64,000 nt of DNA from Chryseobacterium sp. CY350 (GTDB lineage Bacteria > Bacteroidota > Bacteroidia > Flavobacteriales > Weeksellaceae): assembly GCF_027945075.1 (NCBI RefSeq), contig NZ_CP116034.1:3658001-3722000 (forward strand), given 5' to 3'. The notes beneath the pieces were generated by a model. It was not told the origin of the DNA and did no database searches. It saw only the letters and a list, made by a program, of their open reading frames with translations. Both the position numbers and the translations under genes were made by a program. Shown here in pieces: positions 9,265-18,160 of the stretch; the stretch's first letter is position 1; every line of letters begins with the position of its first letter.

Positions 9265-9989
9265 CTGTATTTATTTTAGTTTAATAATTAAATTTTATAG
9301 AATCTTAATAAAGTTAAATCTTCGATTTTTCTTGCTCATCAATGTATTCATGGAAAACAGCTCACCATAAATACTGTCTGATAAGTAATTTTTATACTGA
9401 AAAATTTTAGCTACAAATCTAATGCGATTACTTTGATATACCACATTGCCAAGCCGTATTGTTGTGATATATTCGTAATTTATTACATTAAAATAGTGGT
9501 TTTCAAAATGCTATTATTTAGTATTCACGCAATGTTTTAACTAATCTATCTGCAAAACTGCTGCTGATTGAACTTCTAAAATGGATGTAAAAATTTAAAT
9601 ATATTTACATAAAAGTGTATTTTAAAAAATACCTAAATGATTGGAATTTTGAATGTTAAATGAAATGGTAAACTTTCATTTAAGATTTTTACAAATCAAA
9701 TATCAATTTTTTATAAGTAGTTTTTTCGGAAATCATTACAACAATATATTGTGATATCACTGTCGAGTTTATAAAATTGCAAAATTATAAAGTTCACCAA
9801 TTATAGGTTTATATGTTTTCGAGTGGCGTTGAAGATTAAATTATGTCTCTTTCAGAATATGATTATTTTAAATCTTTTTATATTTTGATAACCTTTCAAA
9901 AGAAATGCTGCAGTACACCAACATTATAATTCTTTTTTTAACTGATGATTTGGACTTAGTAATCACTGATCTACACTAATTAAAATACT
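9265..9989. other. 725-base non-coding region between divergent genes
   Basis: This stretch is very AT-rich and has no open reading frame longer than a few codons that looks coding. It separates two divergently transcribed genes and must hold their promoters. I could not find a convincing TTG-TAnnTTTG pair. A perfect palindrome GTGATATCAC lies at 9751-9760, and TTGTGATAT occurs both there and near 9465-9475, so an operator is possible. Confidence 0.5.
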
Positions 9990-11360
9990 ATGAAAAAAAA
10001 ACTATTTTGTTTATCGCTGAGTATCTTTCCGTTTGTACTTCACTATGCGCAGGATTCTCTTGAAGTTCAAAAAATATCACCAATTATTGAGCAACAGGAT
10101 TCTAAAGTGAGAAAACCTTTTTTCCAAAGGGAATGGGTAAAAATGTCTACGGCACCAGTATTACTATTCGGTGCTTCGGGTGCGACTTGGGGAGAGAGAA
10201 AAAATATTCGTGAAATTAGAAATCGATATATTCCTACCTTTAAAGTAGGTTATGATAATTATCTTCAGTATGCTCCGGCTGCAACCGTATACGGACTAAA
10301 GCTTGCAGGAGTAAAGGGAAGAAATAATATTGGAAGAGCTACATTGTCGTATGCTGCCAGTATCGGGATCATGGCTGTGATTGTAAATTCCTTAAAATAT
10401 ACTGCAAAAGTAGAACGCCCCGATGGTTCGAGTAAAAACTCTTTTCCGTCCGGACATACTTCGATGGCATTTACCAATGCGAGTTTTCTTCACAAAGAAT
10501 ATGGTGTAGTAAGCCCCGGATACAGTATTGGTGGATATGGCGCGGCTGCTATTACTGGGTTGGGTAGAAATTTAAACAACAGGCACTGGATCTCTGATGT
10601 GTTGGCCGGAGCCGGAATAGGAATACTTTCCTCAGAATTAGGATATTTTTTTATTGATAAGATTTATAAAAATAAAGGTGACAATATCGGAATGTTAGCT
10701 GATTTGGAAGGAAATGGCAATCCATCTTTCGTATCTCTAAAAGTAGGGTCAGCCTTATCAACAACAAACTTTTTAAAAGAGTCTGAACTTACTGATAAAA
10801 AAGAAGTCGGTTTCGAAGCGGGTATTGAGGGAGCGTATTTTTTTTCCAAGAAATGGGGAGTTGGAGGAGACTTCAGTTTCAGCAGTTTTCCCATAAACCC
10901 AACAAGATTTCCGTTAGACGGAGATATTGGGAGCTTTGACATCACCACAGAATCTTTAGGATTTTTAAATTTTGGAATTGGTCCTTATTTCTCTCACGAA
11001 ATATCTGATAATTTTAATGTCGTATTAAAAGCTACAGCTGGATATTCTTCAGGAGCAAGCGGAAAGATTTTTGTTAAAAGTGAAATTTTTGACTTGCCGA
11101 CAGATGAATTTCAAGTGGCAGAATATAAACCATCCAGCAGTTTCAGATGGAATACCGGTGCGGCATTAACGTACAAATTTAACCCGGAGTTGGGAGTAAC
11201 GCTTTATGCAGACTACAACCAGACCCAATCAAGTATTAGCTACCATTTCAATGATATTATTCAAAATGATCAGGATATGGCAGATAATTTAAACAACGAT
11301 ATTTCTCGTGAAAAAATAGAATACATGAGCGTGGGTCTAAAATTGACTGCATATTTTTAA
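9990..11360 (+). CDS. PAP2-superfamily phosphatase with C-terminal outer-membrane barrel
   Basis: A 456-residue protein with a signal peptide (ending HYAQ, residue 21). The PAP2 acid-phosphatase signature is complete: K136-x6-R143-P144, then S151-F-P-S-G-H156, then R193-x5-H199-x3-D203. H156 and H199 would be the catalytic histidines. From about residue 240 the protein turns into alternating strands ending in a terminal aromatic residue (KLTAYF), as in outer-membrane barrels. It therefore seems to join a lipid-phosphate or isoprenoid-phosphate phosphatase to a barrel. The likely site is the outer membrane or periplasm. Substrate unknown. Confidence 0.85.
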   Translation: MKKKLFCLSLSIFPFVLHYAQDSLEVQKISPIIEQQDSKVRKPFFQREWVKMSTAPVLLFGASGATWGERKNIREIRNRYIPTFKVGYDNYLQYAPAATVYGLKLAGVKGRNNIGRATLSYAASIGIMAVIVNSLKYTAKVERPDGSSKNSFPSGHTSMAFTNASFLHKEYGVVSPGYSIGGYGAAAITGLGRNLNNRHWISDVLAGAGIGILSSELGYFFIDKIYKNKGDNIGMLADLEGNGNPSFVSLKVGSALSTTNFLKESELTDKKEVGFEAGIEGAYFFSKKWGVGGDFSFSSFPINPTRFPLDGDIGSFDITTESLGFLNFGIGPYFSHEISDNFNVVLKATAGYSSGASGKIFVKSEIFDLPTDEFQVAEYKPSSSFRWNTGAALTYKFNPELGVTLYADYNQTQSSISYHFNDIIQNDQDMADNLNNDISREKIEYMSVGLKLTAYF

Positions 11361-11462
11361 ACTGTTTTAGAAGATATTTAATCACTATTTTACTGCACAT
11401 CATTCTTTCTATAATCATAATACGTTTAATATTTTATCTAGAGATATATGAGAGGATGAGAT

Positions 11463-11502
11463 AAGATAAGAGCCTACCACAAAATGGGCTCTTATCTTTT
11501 TG
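11463..11502 (+). terminator. intrinsic terminator of the PAP2 gene
   Basis: Arms AAGATAAGAGCC (11463-11474) and GGCTCTTATCTT (11487-11498) pair perfectly and are followed by TTTT. It lies about 100 bases after the stop codon. Confidence 0.85.
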
Positions 11503-11550
11503 AGAGCAAGGCGATGTAATGAAAATTTTGATGTTGACGAATAAGAGTAA

Positions 11551-11586
11551 AAAATAACCCCTCAAATCATACAATTTGAGGGGTTT
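11551..11586 (-). terminator. terminator of tRNA-Phe copy 1
   Basis: Perfect 12-base arms AACCCCTCAAAT (11556-11567) and ATTTGAGGGGTT (11574-11585). On the minus strand the stem is followed by ATTTTTTA. It lies 23 bases after the tRNA 3' end. Confidence 0.8.
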
Positions 11587-11608
11587 GTTTGAAACTTTTA
11601 GTTTCTAG

Positions 11609-11681
11609 TGGTTTCTCCAGGAATCGAACCAGGGACACATGGATTTTCAATCCATTGCTCTACCAACTGAGCTAAGAAACC
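11609..11681 (-). tRNA. tRNA-Phe (GAA), copy 1
   Basis: The 73-base minus-strand sequence folds as a normal cloverleaf. It has acceptor stem GGTTTCT pairing AGAAACC, D-loop AGCTCAGTTGGTAGAGC, anticodon stem-loop ATGGA-TTGAAAA-TCCAT with anticodon GAA, and T-arm CCTGGTTCGATTCCTGG, with A as discriminator base. The 3' CCA is not encoded. The gene is identical to copy 2 at 11956-12028. Confidence 0.97.
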
Positions 11682-11712
11682 ATTTGGTTTACTTTGTTGT
11701 TTAAAGTGGCTG

Positions 11713-11743
11713 CAAAAATATGATATTTTCTATTGCCATGCAA
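11713..11743 (-). promoter_or_regulatory. promoter of tRNA-Phe copy 1
   Basis: On the minus strand TTG (11743-11741) and TATTTTTG (11720-11713) are 20 bases apart, matching the Bacteroidota TTG / TAnnTTTG promoter. The tRNA 5' end is about 30 bases downstream. Copy 2 has the same arrangement. Confidence 0.8.
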
Positions 11744-11922
11744 ATTTTATTAGCTATTCTTCTAAATAATTTCATCGCTAAGTTCTATGACTTGAAATGG
11801 GGTAAATGTAATTTAAAAAAAAACATTACATTTTGTGATGGAAGTGAATTGATAGGGTATTATTCAACGAAAAGCATTCTACCAGCTCCAAAAGTCTTTA
11901 AAAGATTTAGAAAATTAAACAC

Positions 11923-11954
11923 AAAAAAACCCTCAAATAAATTTAAAGGTTTTT
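11923..11954 (-). terminator. terminator of tRNA-Phe copy 2
   Basis: Arms at 11926-11938 and 11941-11953 pair at 11 of 13 positions (AAAACC against GGTTTT at the base). On the minus strand they run into TTTTTTT. The position relative to the tRNA matches the terminator of copy 1. Confidence 0.6.
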
Positions 11955-11955
11955 G

Positions 11956-12028
11956 TGGTTTCTCCAGGAATCGAACCAGGGACACATGGATTTTCAATCC
12001 ATTGCTCTACCAACTGAGCTAAGAAACC
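11956..12028 (-). tRNA. tRNA-Phe (GAA), copy 2
   Basis: Identical to copy 1 over all 73 bases, with the same cloverleaf and GAA anticodon. The repeat extends about 20 bases upstream of the tRNA (CCATTTGGTTTACTT). The two genes are 274 bases apart and each has its own promoter and terminator, so this is a tandem gene duplication and not one polycistronic unit. Confidence 0.97.
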
Positions 12029-12059
12029 ATTTGGTTTACTTCGTTGTTTTAAAGTGATG

Positions 12060-12090
12060 CAAAAGTAGTATCTTTTGGTATATCATGCAA
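12060..12090 (-). promoter_or_regulatory. promoter of tRNA-Phe copy 2
   Basis: On the minus strand TTG (12090-12088) and TACTTTTG (12067-12060) are 20 bases apart. TTG is followed by CATG as in copy 1. Confidence 0.8.
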
Positions 12091-12125
12091 GTAATAAAAG
12101 TTTTTTTTTAGTTTAAATTAAAAAC

Positions 12126-13967
12126 TTACTGATTTTCAGGAGTATTATTTTCCTGCTCCTTTCTTATTTGCTCGCTCATCTCCTCCAATACAGGTTTTAT
12201 CGTGCTTTCAGGCAGGTCACTTATTCTGATATACATTAATCCGTCAATAGCATCATTGAAATTCGGATCAACATTGAACGCAATTACTTTTGCATTTTGT
12301 TTGATGTATTTTTTAATTAATACGGGTAGCCTCAATTCAGGTTCCAGATCGTCAATAATTTTATCAAGTTTATTTAGATCAGATTCCATTTCGTCAAAAA
12401 ACAAATTTTTATCTCTGTCGCGAAGTTTTACCTTATATTCATTTCTCGGTGTAATATACTGTGCAACAGCAGAATCGTAATAATTTGAACGCATAAATTC
12501 AATCATCAGCGACTTAGAAAACTCCGAAAATTTATTTGAAATACTTACACCTCCCATCAGGAATTTATGATCAGGATTTCTCAGGCAGACATGTACAATT
12601 CCTCTCCACAAGAGGAAAAGAGGAAGCGGTTTCTGCTGATATTCTTCACAGATATATGCTCTGCCCATCTCAATCACTTTTTTAAAGAACGGATGGATAT
12701 CCTGTTCAAACTCAAATAATGAACTGGTATAAAATCCTTTAATTCCGGATTTCTTCATCACATCCTTACCCAAAGCCATTCTGTAAGCACCTGCAAGTTT
12801 TTCTGCCGCATTGTCCCAGAGGAAAAGATGATGGTAATGTTTATCGTATTCATCCAGATCAAAAGGTAAATTACTTCCTTCACCCACCGCCCGGAACGTA
12901 AGTTCGCGCTGTCTTCCAATTTCCCGCATTATTGAAGGAATTTGATCGTAGGTTGTAAAATAGATCTCGTAGTTACCATTGCTGAAGAGCATCTTGTCTG
13001 TGCCTTTCAGTTTACTGATATCTTTTAGAATGTCTTCTTTGGGAGTTTCATCGATAATATTCTGAACGATATTTTCTTCACGTAGCAACTGAAATTTTAA
13101 AGATAAATTTTTCAGATTGATAGCCTGTGCCAGAGATTTTCTTTTTTCGTAATAAGATTTCATCATATAAACCTTACGTCTTAAGAATTCTCCCAGTTCT
13201 TCGATGGTCTCCATATCGTCCATCGCTTTTACCGTGATGGGTTTTCCTATTCTTATTCTGATAGGTTTTTCACGGTCATTCATCATTTCAGCAGGAAGGA
13301 GTAACGTCTGTAGATTTGGATGAATTTTTGAAACCTGATAAAAAAGAGTGCTGTTTTTTGCATGAAAATACATAGGAACTACCGGAACTTTTGCCATTTT
13401 GATAAGCTTTAAAGCCGGTTTTTCCCACTCTTTATCCAGAATTTCTCCATAAGGATTATTTTTGTTAGAAACTTCTCCTGCCGGGAAAATTCCTACACAG
13501 CCACCATTTTTAAGATGTTTTAAAGTTTCGCGCATTCCCGTGGAGCTGTTGCGTATTTCTTTCTTTCCTTCGAAAGGATTTACAGGAATTACATAAGGCT
13601 CCATAGGTTCTATTTTCTCTAAAAGGAAATTCCCCATCACTTTAAAATCCGGTCGCACTTCAGACAAAACCTTGCACATCAATATTCCGTCAATGGCGCC
13701 TAGCGGATGATTCGAAACCAATATGAACGGTCCTGTTTTTGGTATTTTAGCCAGATCTTCAGCGAACGCGATATAACTCAGGTTACGTTCTCTCACAAAT
13801 GAGTCGAAAAAATCTTTGCCTTCTTTATATCTCAGTTTATCATACAGTCTGTTTACTTCATTTATTTTGGTAAGGCTCATCACTGCAGACGCTATAGGAT
13901 TCTTGAGAAATCCCAGTCTGTTGAGTCCGGAGGCTTTGATTAAATCATTTTTCGAAATTAAACTCAT
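12126..13967 (-). CDS. two-domain acyltransferase (PlsC-like plus GNAT-like), OlsF/GlsF type
   Basis: A 613-residue protein. The N-terminal half is a PlsC-type O-acyltransferase: VSNHPLGAIDG at about residues 88-98 carries the HxxxxD motif, and FPAGEVS at about 161 is the second substrate motif. The C-terminal half, from about residue 325, matches the OlsB-like GNAT N-acyltransferase domain (LTFRAVGEGSNLPFDLDEYD, then AGAYRMALG and EMGRAYICEEYQQKPLPLFLLWRG). This domain order is that of OlsF, which makes ornithine lipids in Serratia and Flavobacterium; related proteins make glycine lipids. The likely product is an aminoacyl lipid of the membrane, but which amino acid is used cannot be read here. 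It starts 22 bases after aspartate kinase, so the two are probably co-transcribed. Confidence 0.8.
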   Translation of the reverse strand: MSLISKNDLIKASGLNRLGFLKNPIASAVMSLTKINEVNRLYDKLRYKEGKDFFDSFVRERNLSYIAFAEDLAKIPKTGPFILVSNHPLGAIDGILMCKVLSEVRPDFKVMGNFLLEKIEPMEPYVIPVNPFEGKKEIRNSSTGMRETLKHLKNGGCVGIFPAGEVSNKNNPYGEILDKEWEKPALKLIKMAKVPVVPMYFHAKNSTLFYQVSKIHPNLQTLLLPAEMMNDREKPIRIRIGKPITVKAMDDMETIEELGEFLRRKVYMMKSYYEKRKSLAQAINLKNLSLKFQLLREENIVQNIIDETPKEDILKDISKLKGTDKMLFSNGNYEIYFTTYDQIPSIMREIGRQRELTFRAVGEGSNLPFDLDEYDKHYHHLFLWDNAAEKLAGAYRMALGKDVMKKSGIKGFYTSSLFEFEQDIHPFFKKVIEMGRAYICEEYQQKPLPLFLLWRGIVHVCLRNPDHKFLMGGVSISNKFSEFSKSLMIEFMRSNYYDSAVAQYITPRNEYKVKLRDRDKNLFFDEMESDLNKLDKIIDDLEPELRLPVLIKKYIKQNAKVIAFNVDPNFNDAIDGLMYIRISDLPESTIKPVLEEMSEQIRKEQENNTPENQ

Positions 13968-13989
13968 GTGTTTTTGGTCGTCATTAATT

Positions 13990-15228
13990 TTATTGTGTTA
14001 CCATTTGAAGGGTATTTTTGGCAATCTGCTCCAATAATACACTTTTTTCCTGGTAAAATTTCCCGATGTTTTCAATTTTTGCATTTCTCACCGTAAATAA
14101 AGATACATTTTTTATGACATCGGTTTCAAATACTTTTTGAAGCTCTTTATTAAGCTCATCTATTTTTAAAAATTTATCTTCTAAGCATAAAGCTAACGAA
14201 ATTGCAGAGTTCTGCATCAGAGAAACTTTAATTTTATATTTAGATAAATATCCGAAAACTAGACTCATATGGTCTTCTGCAATGAAGGAAAAATCTCTTG
14301 TTGAGATTTTCAGTAATGTTTGATTTTCTTTTAAGATATATGATTCTTCACTTTGGTTTTTCTCAGAAGCGCCCACTTTTGTTCCGTCTTTGGTAGGATC
14401 TACGAAAGATTTCACATAAAACGGAATGTTTTTCTGTTGTAAAGGCTGTAATGTTTTTGGGTGAATGATGCTCGCACCGTAGTAAGCCATTTCAATTGCT
14501 TCCTCATACGAAATGTTAGAAAGCAGAGAAACGTCTTTAAACTTTCTGGGATCGCCTGTCATCACTCCCGGAACATCTTTCCATATCGTCATCGCGTTGG
14601 CATTCAAACAATAGGCGAAAATTGCAGCAGAGTAATCTGAGCCCTCTCTTCCCAGCGTTACTGTGAAATTATTGTCGTCAGAACCTATAAAACCCTGAGT
14701 CACATAATTAATTGAAGGATTTAAAGTCGCAATAAATTCTTCTGTTTTCTGCCAGTTAACGATACCGTCTCTGTAAGAATCGTCTGTTTTTATATAATCT
14801 CTGGCATCAAGCCATTGGTTGGTAAACTGAATATCATTCAAATATTCACTTACAATTTTAGTAGAGATCATTTCGCCACAACTTACTACCTGATCGTATA
14901 CAAAGTTGTAGTTGGGTGATTTATTTCTTCTTAAAAATGATACGATGTCATCAAAAAAAAGATTGATCTCACCAAATACTGAATGATCGTCGTTGAAAAG
15001 GCCTTTTGCAATTTCGGTATGTTTGTGTTTTATCTTTTCAGTTTCAGTTTGGTAGTCTTCTTTTTTAAAATAAAGTTCTACTACTTTTTCCAGCTCGTTA
15101 GTAGTTTTACCCATTGCCGAGATGACAAGCAGACATTTTTCAAATCCCTGGCTTTTTAAAACCATGGATACATTTTTTACACTTTCGGCATCTTTCACCG
15201 AAGCTCCACCAAACTTGAAAATTTTCAT
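13990..15228 (-). CDS. lysC: aspartate kinase
   Basis: A 412-residue monofunctional aspartate kinase (ATP + L-aspartate to 4-phospho-L-aspartate). This is the first step to lysine, threonine, methionine and diaminopimelate. The amino-acid kinase signature MKIFKFGGASVKD opens the protein. TLGREGSDYSA at about residues 190-200 and WKDVPGVMTGDPRK at about 216-229 are the aspartate and ATP site blocks. Two ACT-like regions follow from about residue 300 and probably mediate feedback control. No homoserine dehydrogenase domain is fused. The acyltransferase gene follows after 22 bases. Confidence 0.93.
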   Translation of the reverse strand: MKIFKFGGASVKDAESVKNVSMVLKSQGFEKCLLVISAMGKTTNELEKVVELYFKKEDYQTETEKIKHKHTEIAKGLFNDDHSVFGEINLFFDDIVSFLRRNKSPNYNFVYDQVVSCGEMISTKIVSEYLNDIQFTNQWLDARDYIKTDDSYRDGIVNWQKTEEFIATLNPSINYVTQGFIGSDDNNFTVTLGREGSDYSAAIFAYCLNANAMTIWKDVPGVMTGDPRKFKDVSLLSNISYEEAIEMAYYGASIIHPKTLQPLQQKNIPFYVKSFVDPTKDGTKVGASEKNQSEESYILKENQTLLKISTRDFSFIAEDHMSLVFGYLSKYKIKVSLMQNSAISLALCLEDKFLKIDELNKELQKVFETDVIKNVSLFTVRNAKIENIGKFYQEKSVLLEQIAKNTLQMVTQ

Positions 15229-15276
15229 TTAAAATTAAAAATAAAATTGTTAGATAAATAAAATTTTGTGAAACCG

Positions 15277-15284
15277 CAAAATTA
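15277..15284 (-). promoter_or_regulatory. TAnnTTTG element upstream of lysC
   Basis: TAATTTTG on the minus strand, about 48 bases before the lysC start. No TTG occurs at the usual distance, so the call is tentative. Confidence 0.4.
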
Positions 15285-15465
15285 TAAATTTACGGTGAGA
15301 TATGAAAGTGCACAATTTGGTGATTAATAATTACTGCATAATTGTTTGAAATATCAGATTATTGATGATAATAGCTTGTTTAGTAGTTATTTACGTAATA
15401 TAAAAGAAAATTCTTTCAAGTCTAATAATTTTTACGAAATTTGAAGCAAACGTAAAAGTATAAAA

Positions 15466-16482
15466 ATGTCAGATCAACCATTACAGACCTTAGGAGAATT
15501 TTTAATTGATAAACAGGAAGATTTCCAGTATTCTACGGGAGAATTTTCGCGTCTTCTAAGTGCAATAAGACTGGCGTCAAAAGTAGTCAACAGAGAAGTT
15601 AATAAGGCCGGAATTGTAGATATCACGGGAGCAGCCGGGAATCAGAATATTCAGGGCGAAGAGCAGCAAAAGCTAGATGTTATAGCGAATGATATCTTTA
15701 TTACAGCTTTGTCACAAAGAGAAGTTGTCTGCGGAATTGCATCAGAAGAAAACGATGATTTTATTGATATCAAATGTGGAGAAAATGGTCATTTAAGCAA
15801 ATATGTTGTTTTAATTGATCCTCTTGACGGTTCTTCTAACATCGATGTCAACGTTTCTGTAGGTACTATTTTTTCGATCTACAGAAGAGTTACTGAACCT
15901 GGAACACCTGTCGAGCTTCAAGATTTTTTACAGAAAGGAATTAATCAGATTGCTGCAGGATACGTAATCTACGGTTCTTCTACAATGATTGTTTATACCA
16001 CTGGAAATGGTGTTAACGGATTTACACTAGATCCTTCTCTGGGAACTTACTATTTGTCTCACCCCAATATGATGTTCCCGAAAACAGGAAAAATTTACTC
16101 GATTAACGAAGGAAATTACATCAAATTTCCTCAGGGAGTAAAAAATTATCTTAAATATTGCCAGATGGAAGAAGGCGACAGACCATATACGTCAAGATAT
16201 ATTGGGTCCTTAGTTGCTGATTTTCACAGAAATATGCTGAAAGGTGGAATATATATGTACCCATCATACTCACAAGCTCCCAATGGAAAGTTGAGGTTGC
16301 TTTATGAGTGCAATCCTATGGCGTTCTTAGCCGAGCAGGCAGGTGCAAAAGCTACAGATGGTTTCAGAAGAATAATGGAAATCGAACCAACAGAACTTCA
16401 CCAGAGAATACCTTTTTTCTGCGGAAGTGTAGACATGGTAGAAAAAGCAGAAGAGTTTATGCGAATTGACAGCGTAAAATAA
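15466..16482 (+). CDS. fbp: class 1 fructose-1,6-bisphosphatase
   Basis: A 338-residue enzyme of gluconeogenesis that hydrolyses fructose 1,6-bisphosphate to fructose 6-phosphate. The metal-binding signature is intact: SEENDD at about residues 93-98 and [18 protein letters not shown] at 117-134 (D118 and D121). [17 protein letters not shown] at about 245-261 matches the sugar-phosphate and monomer-contact region. Length is normal for the class 1 family. The stop codon is immediately followed by the ATG of menC, so the genes are translationally adjacent on one transcript, although their pathways are unrelated. Confidence 0.95.
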   Translation: MSDQPLQTLGEFLIDKQEDFQYSTGEFSRLLSAIRLASKVVNREVNKAGIVDITGAAGNQNIQGEEQQKLDVIANDIFITALSQREVVCGIASEENDDFIDIKCGENGHLSKYVVLIDPLDGSSNIDVNVSVGTIFSIYRRVTEPGTPVELQDFLQKGINQIAAGYVIYGSSTMIVYTTGNGVNGFTLDPSLGTYYLSHPNMMFPKTGKIYSINEGNYIKFPQGVKNYLKYCQMEEGDRPYTSRYIGSLVADFHRNMLKGGIYMYPSYSQAPNGKLRLLYECNPMAFLAEQAGAKATDGFRRIMEIEPTELHQRIPFFCGSVDMVEKAEEFMRIDSVK

Positions 16483-17487
16483 ATGAAAGCAGAATATTAT
16501 AGATATTTATTAAAATTCAAACGCCCGAGTGGAACATCTCGCGGCGTTTTGTATGAAAAGGAAACCTTTATTCTGGAAATTTCAGAGAACGAAAGAAAAG
16601 GTACAGGAGAATGTGCAATTTTCAGAGGGTTGAGCCATGATGACCGTCCAGATTATGAAGAAAAATTAAAATGGCTTTGTGAAAATATTCAGGCTGATCA
16701 CCAGTTTTTAAAAGAAGAATTAAAAGATTTTCCTTCCATTTGGTTTGGTTACGAGCAGGCTCTGTTAAATCTAACGCATGGTGGAGATCTTTATTACCCA
16801 AGTGAATTTACAGAAGGAAAATCTTCAATGATGATTAATGGTCTCATCTGGATGGGCGATATTGGTTATATGGAAGAGCAAATTCAGGAAAAGCTGAAAG
16901 AAGGTTTTCATTGTATAAAACTAAAAATAGGAGTCGATTGGGAATCTGAACATAAAATTCTACAAAAATTAAGGAAAAAATTTTCACATAGTAAACTGGA
17001 ACTGCGTGTTGACGCCAATGGCGGTTTTTCTCAAGTTGAAGCAAAAAAAGTGTTGCAACAACTGGCAGATTTAAATATTCATTCGATCGAACAGCCAATA
17101 AAGTCCGGTGACTGGAATTCGATGGCTGAACTTTGTGCCAGTACTCCCACGCCAATTGCTTTAGATGAAGAGTTGATTGGTGTTATACATCATAGCGAAA
17201 AACATCGTTTATTAGAGAAAATAAATCCGCAGTTTATCATTCTTAAACCATCATTAATAGGTGGATTCGCAGGGTCTGATGAATGGATAGCACTTGCTGA
17301 TCAGAAAAGTATTGGATGGTGGATTACTTCCGCACTAGAAAGTAATATAGGGCTTAATGCTATCGCACAATATACATTTACAAAAAATAATACGATGCCT
17401 CAAGGCTTGGGAACCGGAGGATTATTTACCAATAATTTTCAGAGTGCTCTAGAATTAAAAGGCGACCAAATCTTTTTTAAAAAATAA
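16483..17487 (+). CDS. menC: o-succinylbenzoate synthase (enolase superfamily)
   Basis: A 334-residue enolase-superfamily enzyme that dehydrates SHCHC to o-succinylbenzoate in menaquinone synthesis. The catalytic pattern is complete: KLK at 146-148 (K148 as base), metal ligands D177 (RVDANGG), E203 (EQPIK) and D228 (LDEEL), and K255 (LKPSLIGG). SALESNIGLNAIAQY near the C-terminus is typical of this group. Another activity of the superfamily, dipeptide epimerase, is less likely given the lack of its usual motifs and the presence of isochorismate synthase in the same window (40695-41663). The start ATG directly abuts the fbp stop. Confidence 0.88.
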   Translation: MKAEYYRYLLKFKRPSGTSRGVLYEKETFILEISENERKGTGECAIFRGLSHDDRPDYEEKLKWLCENIQADHQFLKEELKDFPSIWFGYEQALLNLTHGGDLYYPSEFTEGKSSMMINGLIWMGDIGYMEEQIQEKLKEGFHCIKLKIGVDWESEHKILQKLRKKFSHSKLELRVDANGGFSQVEAKKVLQQLADLNIHSIEQPIKSGDWNSMAELCASTPTPIALDEELIGVIHHSEKHRLLEKINPQFIILKPSLIGGFAGSDEWIALADQKSIGWWITSALESNIGLNAIAQYTFTKNNTMPQGLGTGGLFTNNFQSALELKGDQIFFKK

Positions 17488-17506
17488 ATAGTAGTTTTTT
17501 TTCTAT

Positions 17507-17562
17507 AAGATGTTGTTTAAATGAAAAAAAAGTGTAATTTTAAGATACTTAAATAACATCTT
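17507..17562. repeat. 14-base inverted repeat downstream of menC
   Basis: Arms AAGATGTTGTTTAA (17507-17520) and TTAAATAACATCTT (17549-17562) pair over 14 positions with one G-U pair. They enclose 28 bases. It may act as a terminator or RNA stabiliser after menC; the loop is long for a terminator. Confidence 0.5.
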
Positions 17563-18111
17563 TGATAAAAATGGTTTTCTTAATATATTCCAGTAGATAA
17601 GAAAATTTGCTTTTTACTTTTTTCATAATGAATATTTTAATTTGAGGTAAGGCAAAGTCTGTACCATTATTTGTGTGAATTAAATTTTTGTCCATTTTCT
17701 TTGATGATTTTTATTAAATTTCTGATTGATAAAGCTTTATAGTTAGGTGATCTGTTAGAATTCTTATTTAATAAATAATATTTACCAACAGTATTTGCGT
17801 TGTTCTACAGATCCTGAAAAACAGATTTTCAACGATATTTCCAGATGATATCTCTCTTTTATCAAGAAATTATCTGTTTTTAAAATTTGAAGTATGGTAG
17901 ATTTTTCGAAATTTAGAATTGATTTATGTCTTTCGGAAGGAATCAGATGATGTACTTCTCAGACATAATATCTTTTTGTAGCTGAAGATGTTACAGTTCA
18001 TGTTAATAGTTTTAGTGAATTAGTTTTGGTTGTATAAATTTAGATATAAATTTTCAAAGAACTGTGAATTTAATATTAAAATTATCATTTTTTTTAAACC
18101 TTAAAATTTCT

Positions 18112-18119
18112 TAAATTTG
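18112..18119 (+). promoter_or_regulatory. TAnnTTTG element upstream of glnS
   Basis: TAAATTTG lies 41 bases before the ATG at 18161. It would place transcription start close to 18124, which argues against the earlier in-frame start codons at 18134 and 18137. Confidence 0.5.
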
Positions 18120-18160
18120 CAAATTGCTGTTAATTGATGCAGCACTGTAAGTTTACTGCA

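Larger units (their letters stand above)
17488..18160. other. non-coding region between menC and glnS
   Basis: About 670 AT-rich bases without a plausible gene on either strand. It contains the inverted repeat at 17507-17562 and the glnS promoter element at 18112-18119. I see nothing else that can be named. Confidence 0.5.

Noticed and set aside
11720..12022. 100-codon plus-strand frame between and into the tRNA-Phe genes
   Set aside because: Its end lies antisense in tRNA-Phe copy 2 and its start in the promoter of copy 1. The translation has no protein-like features.
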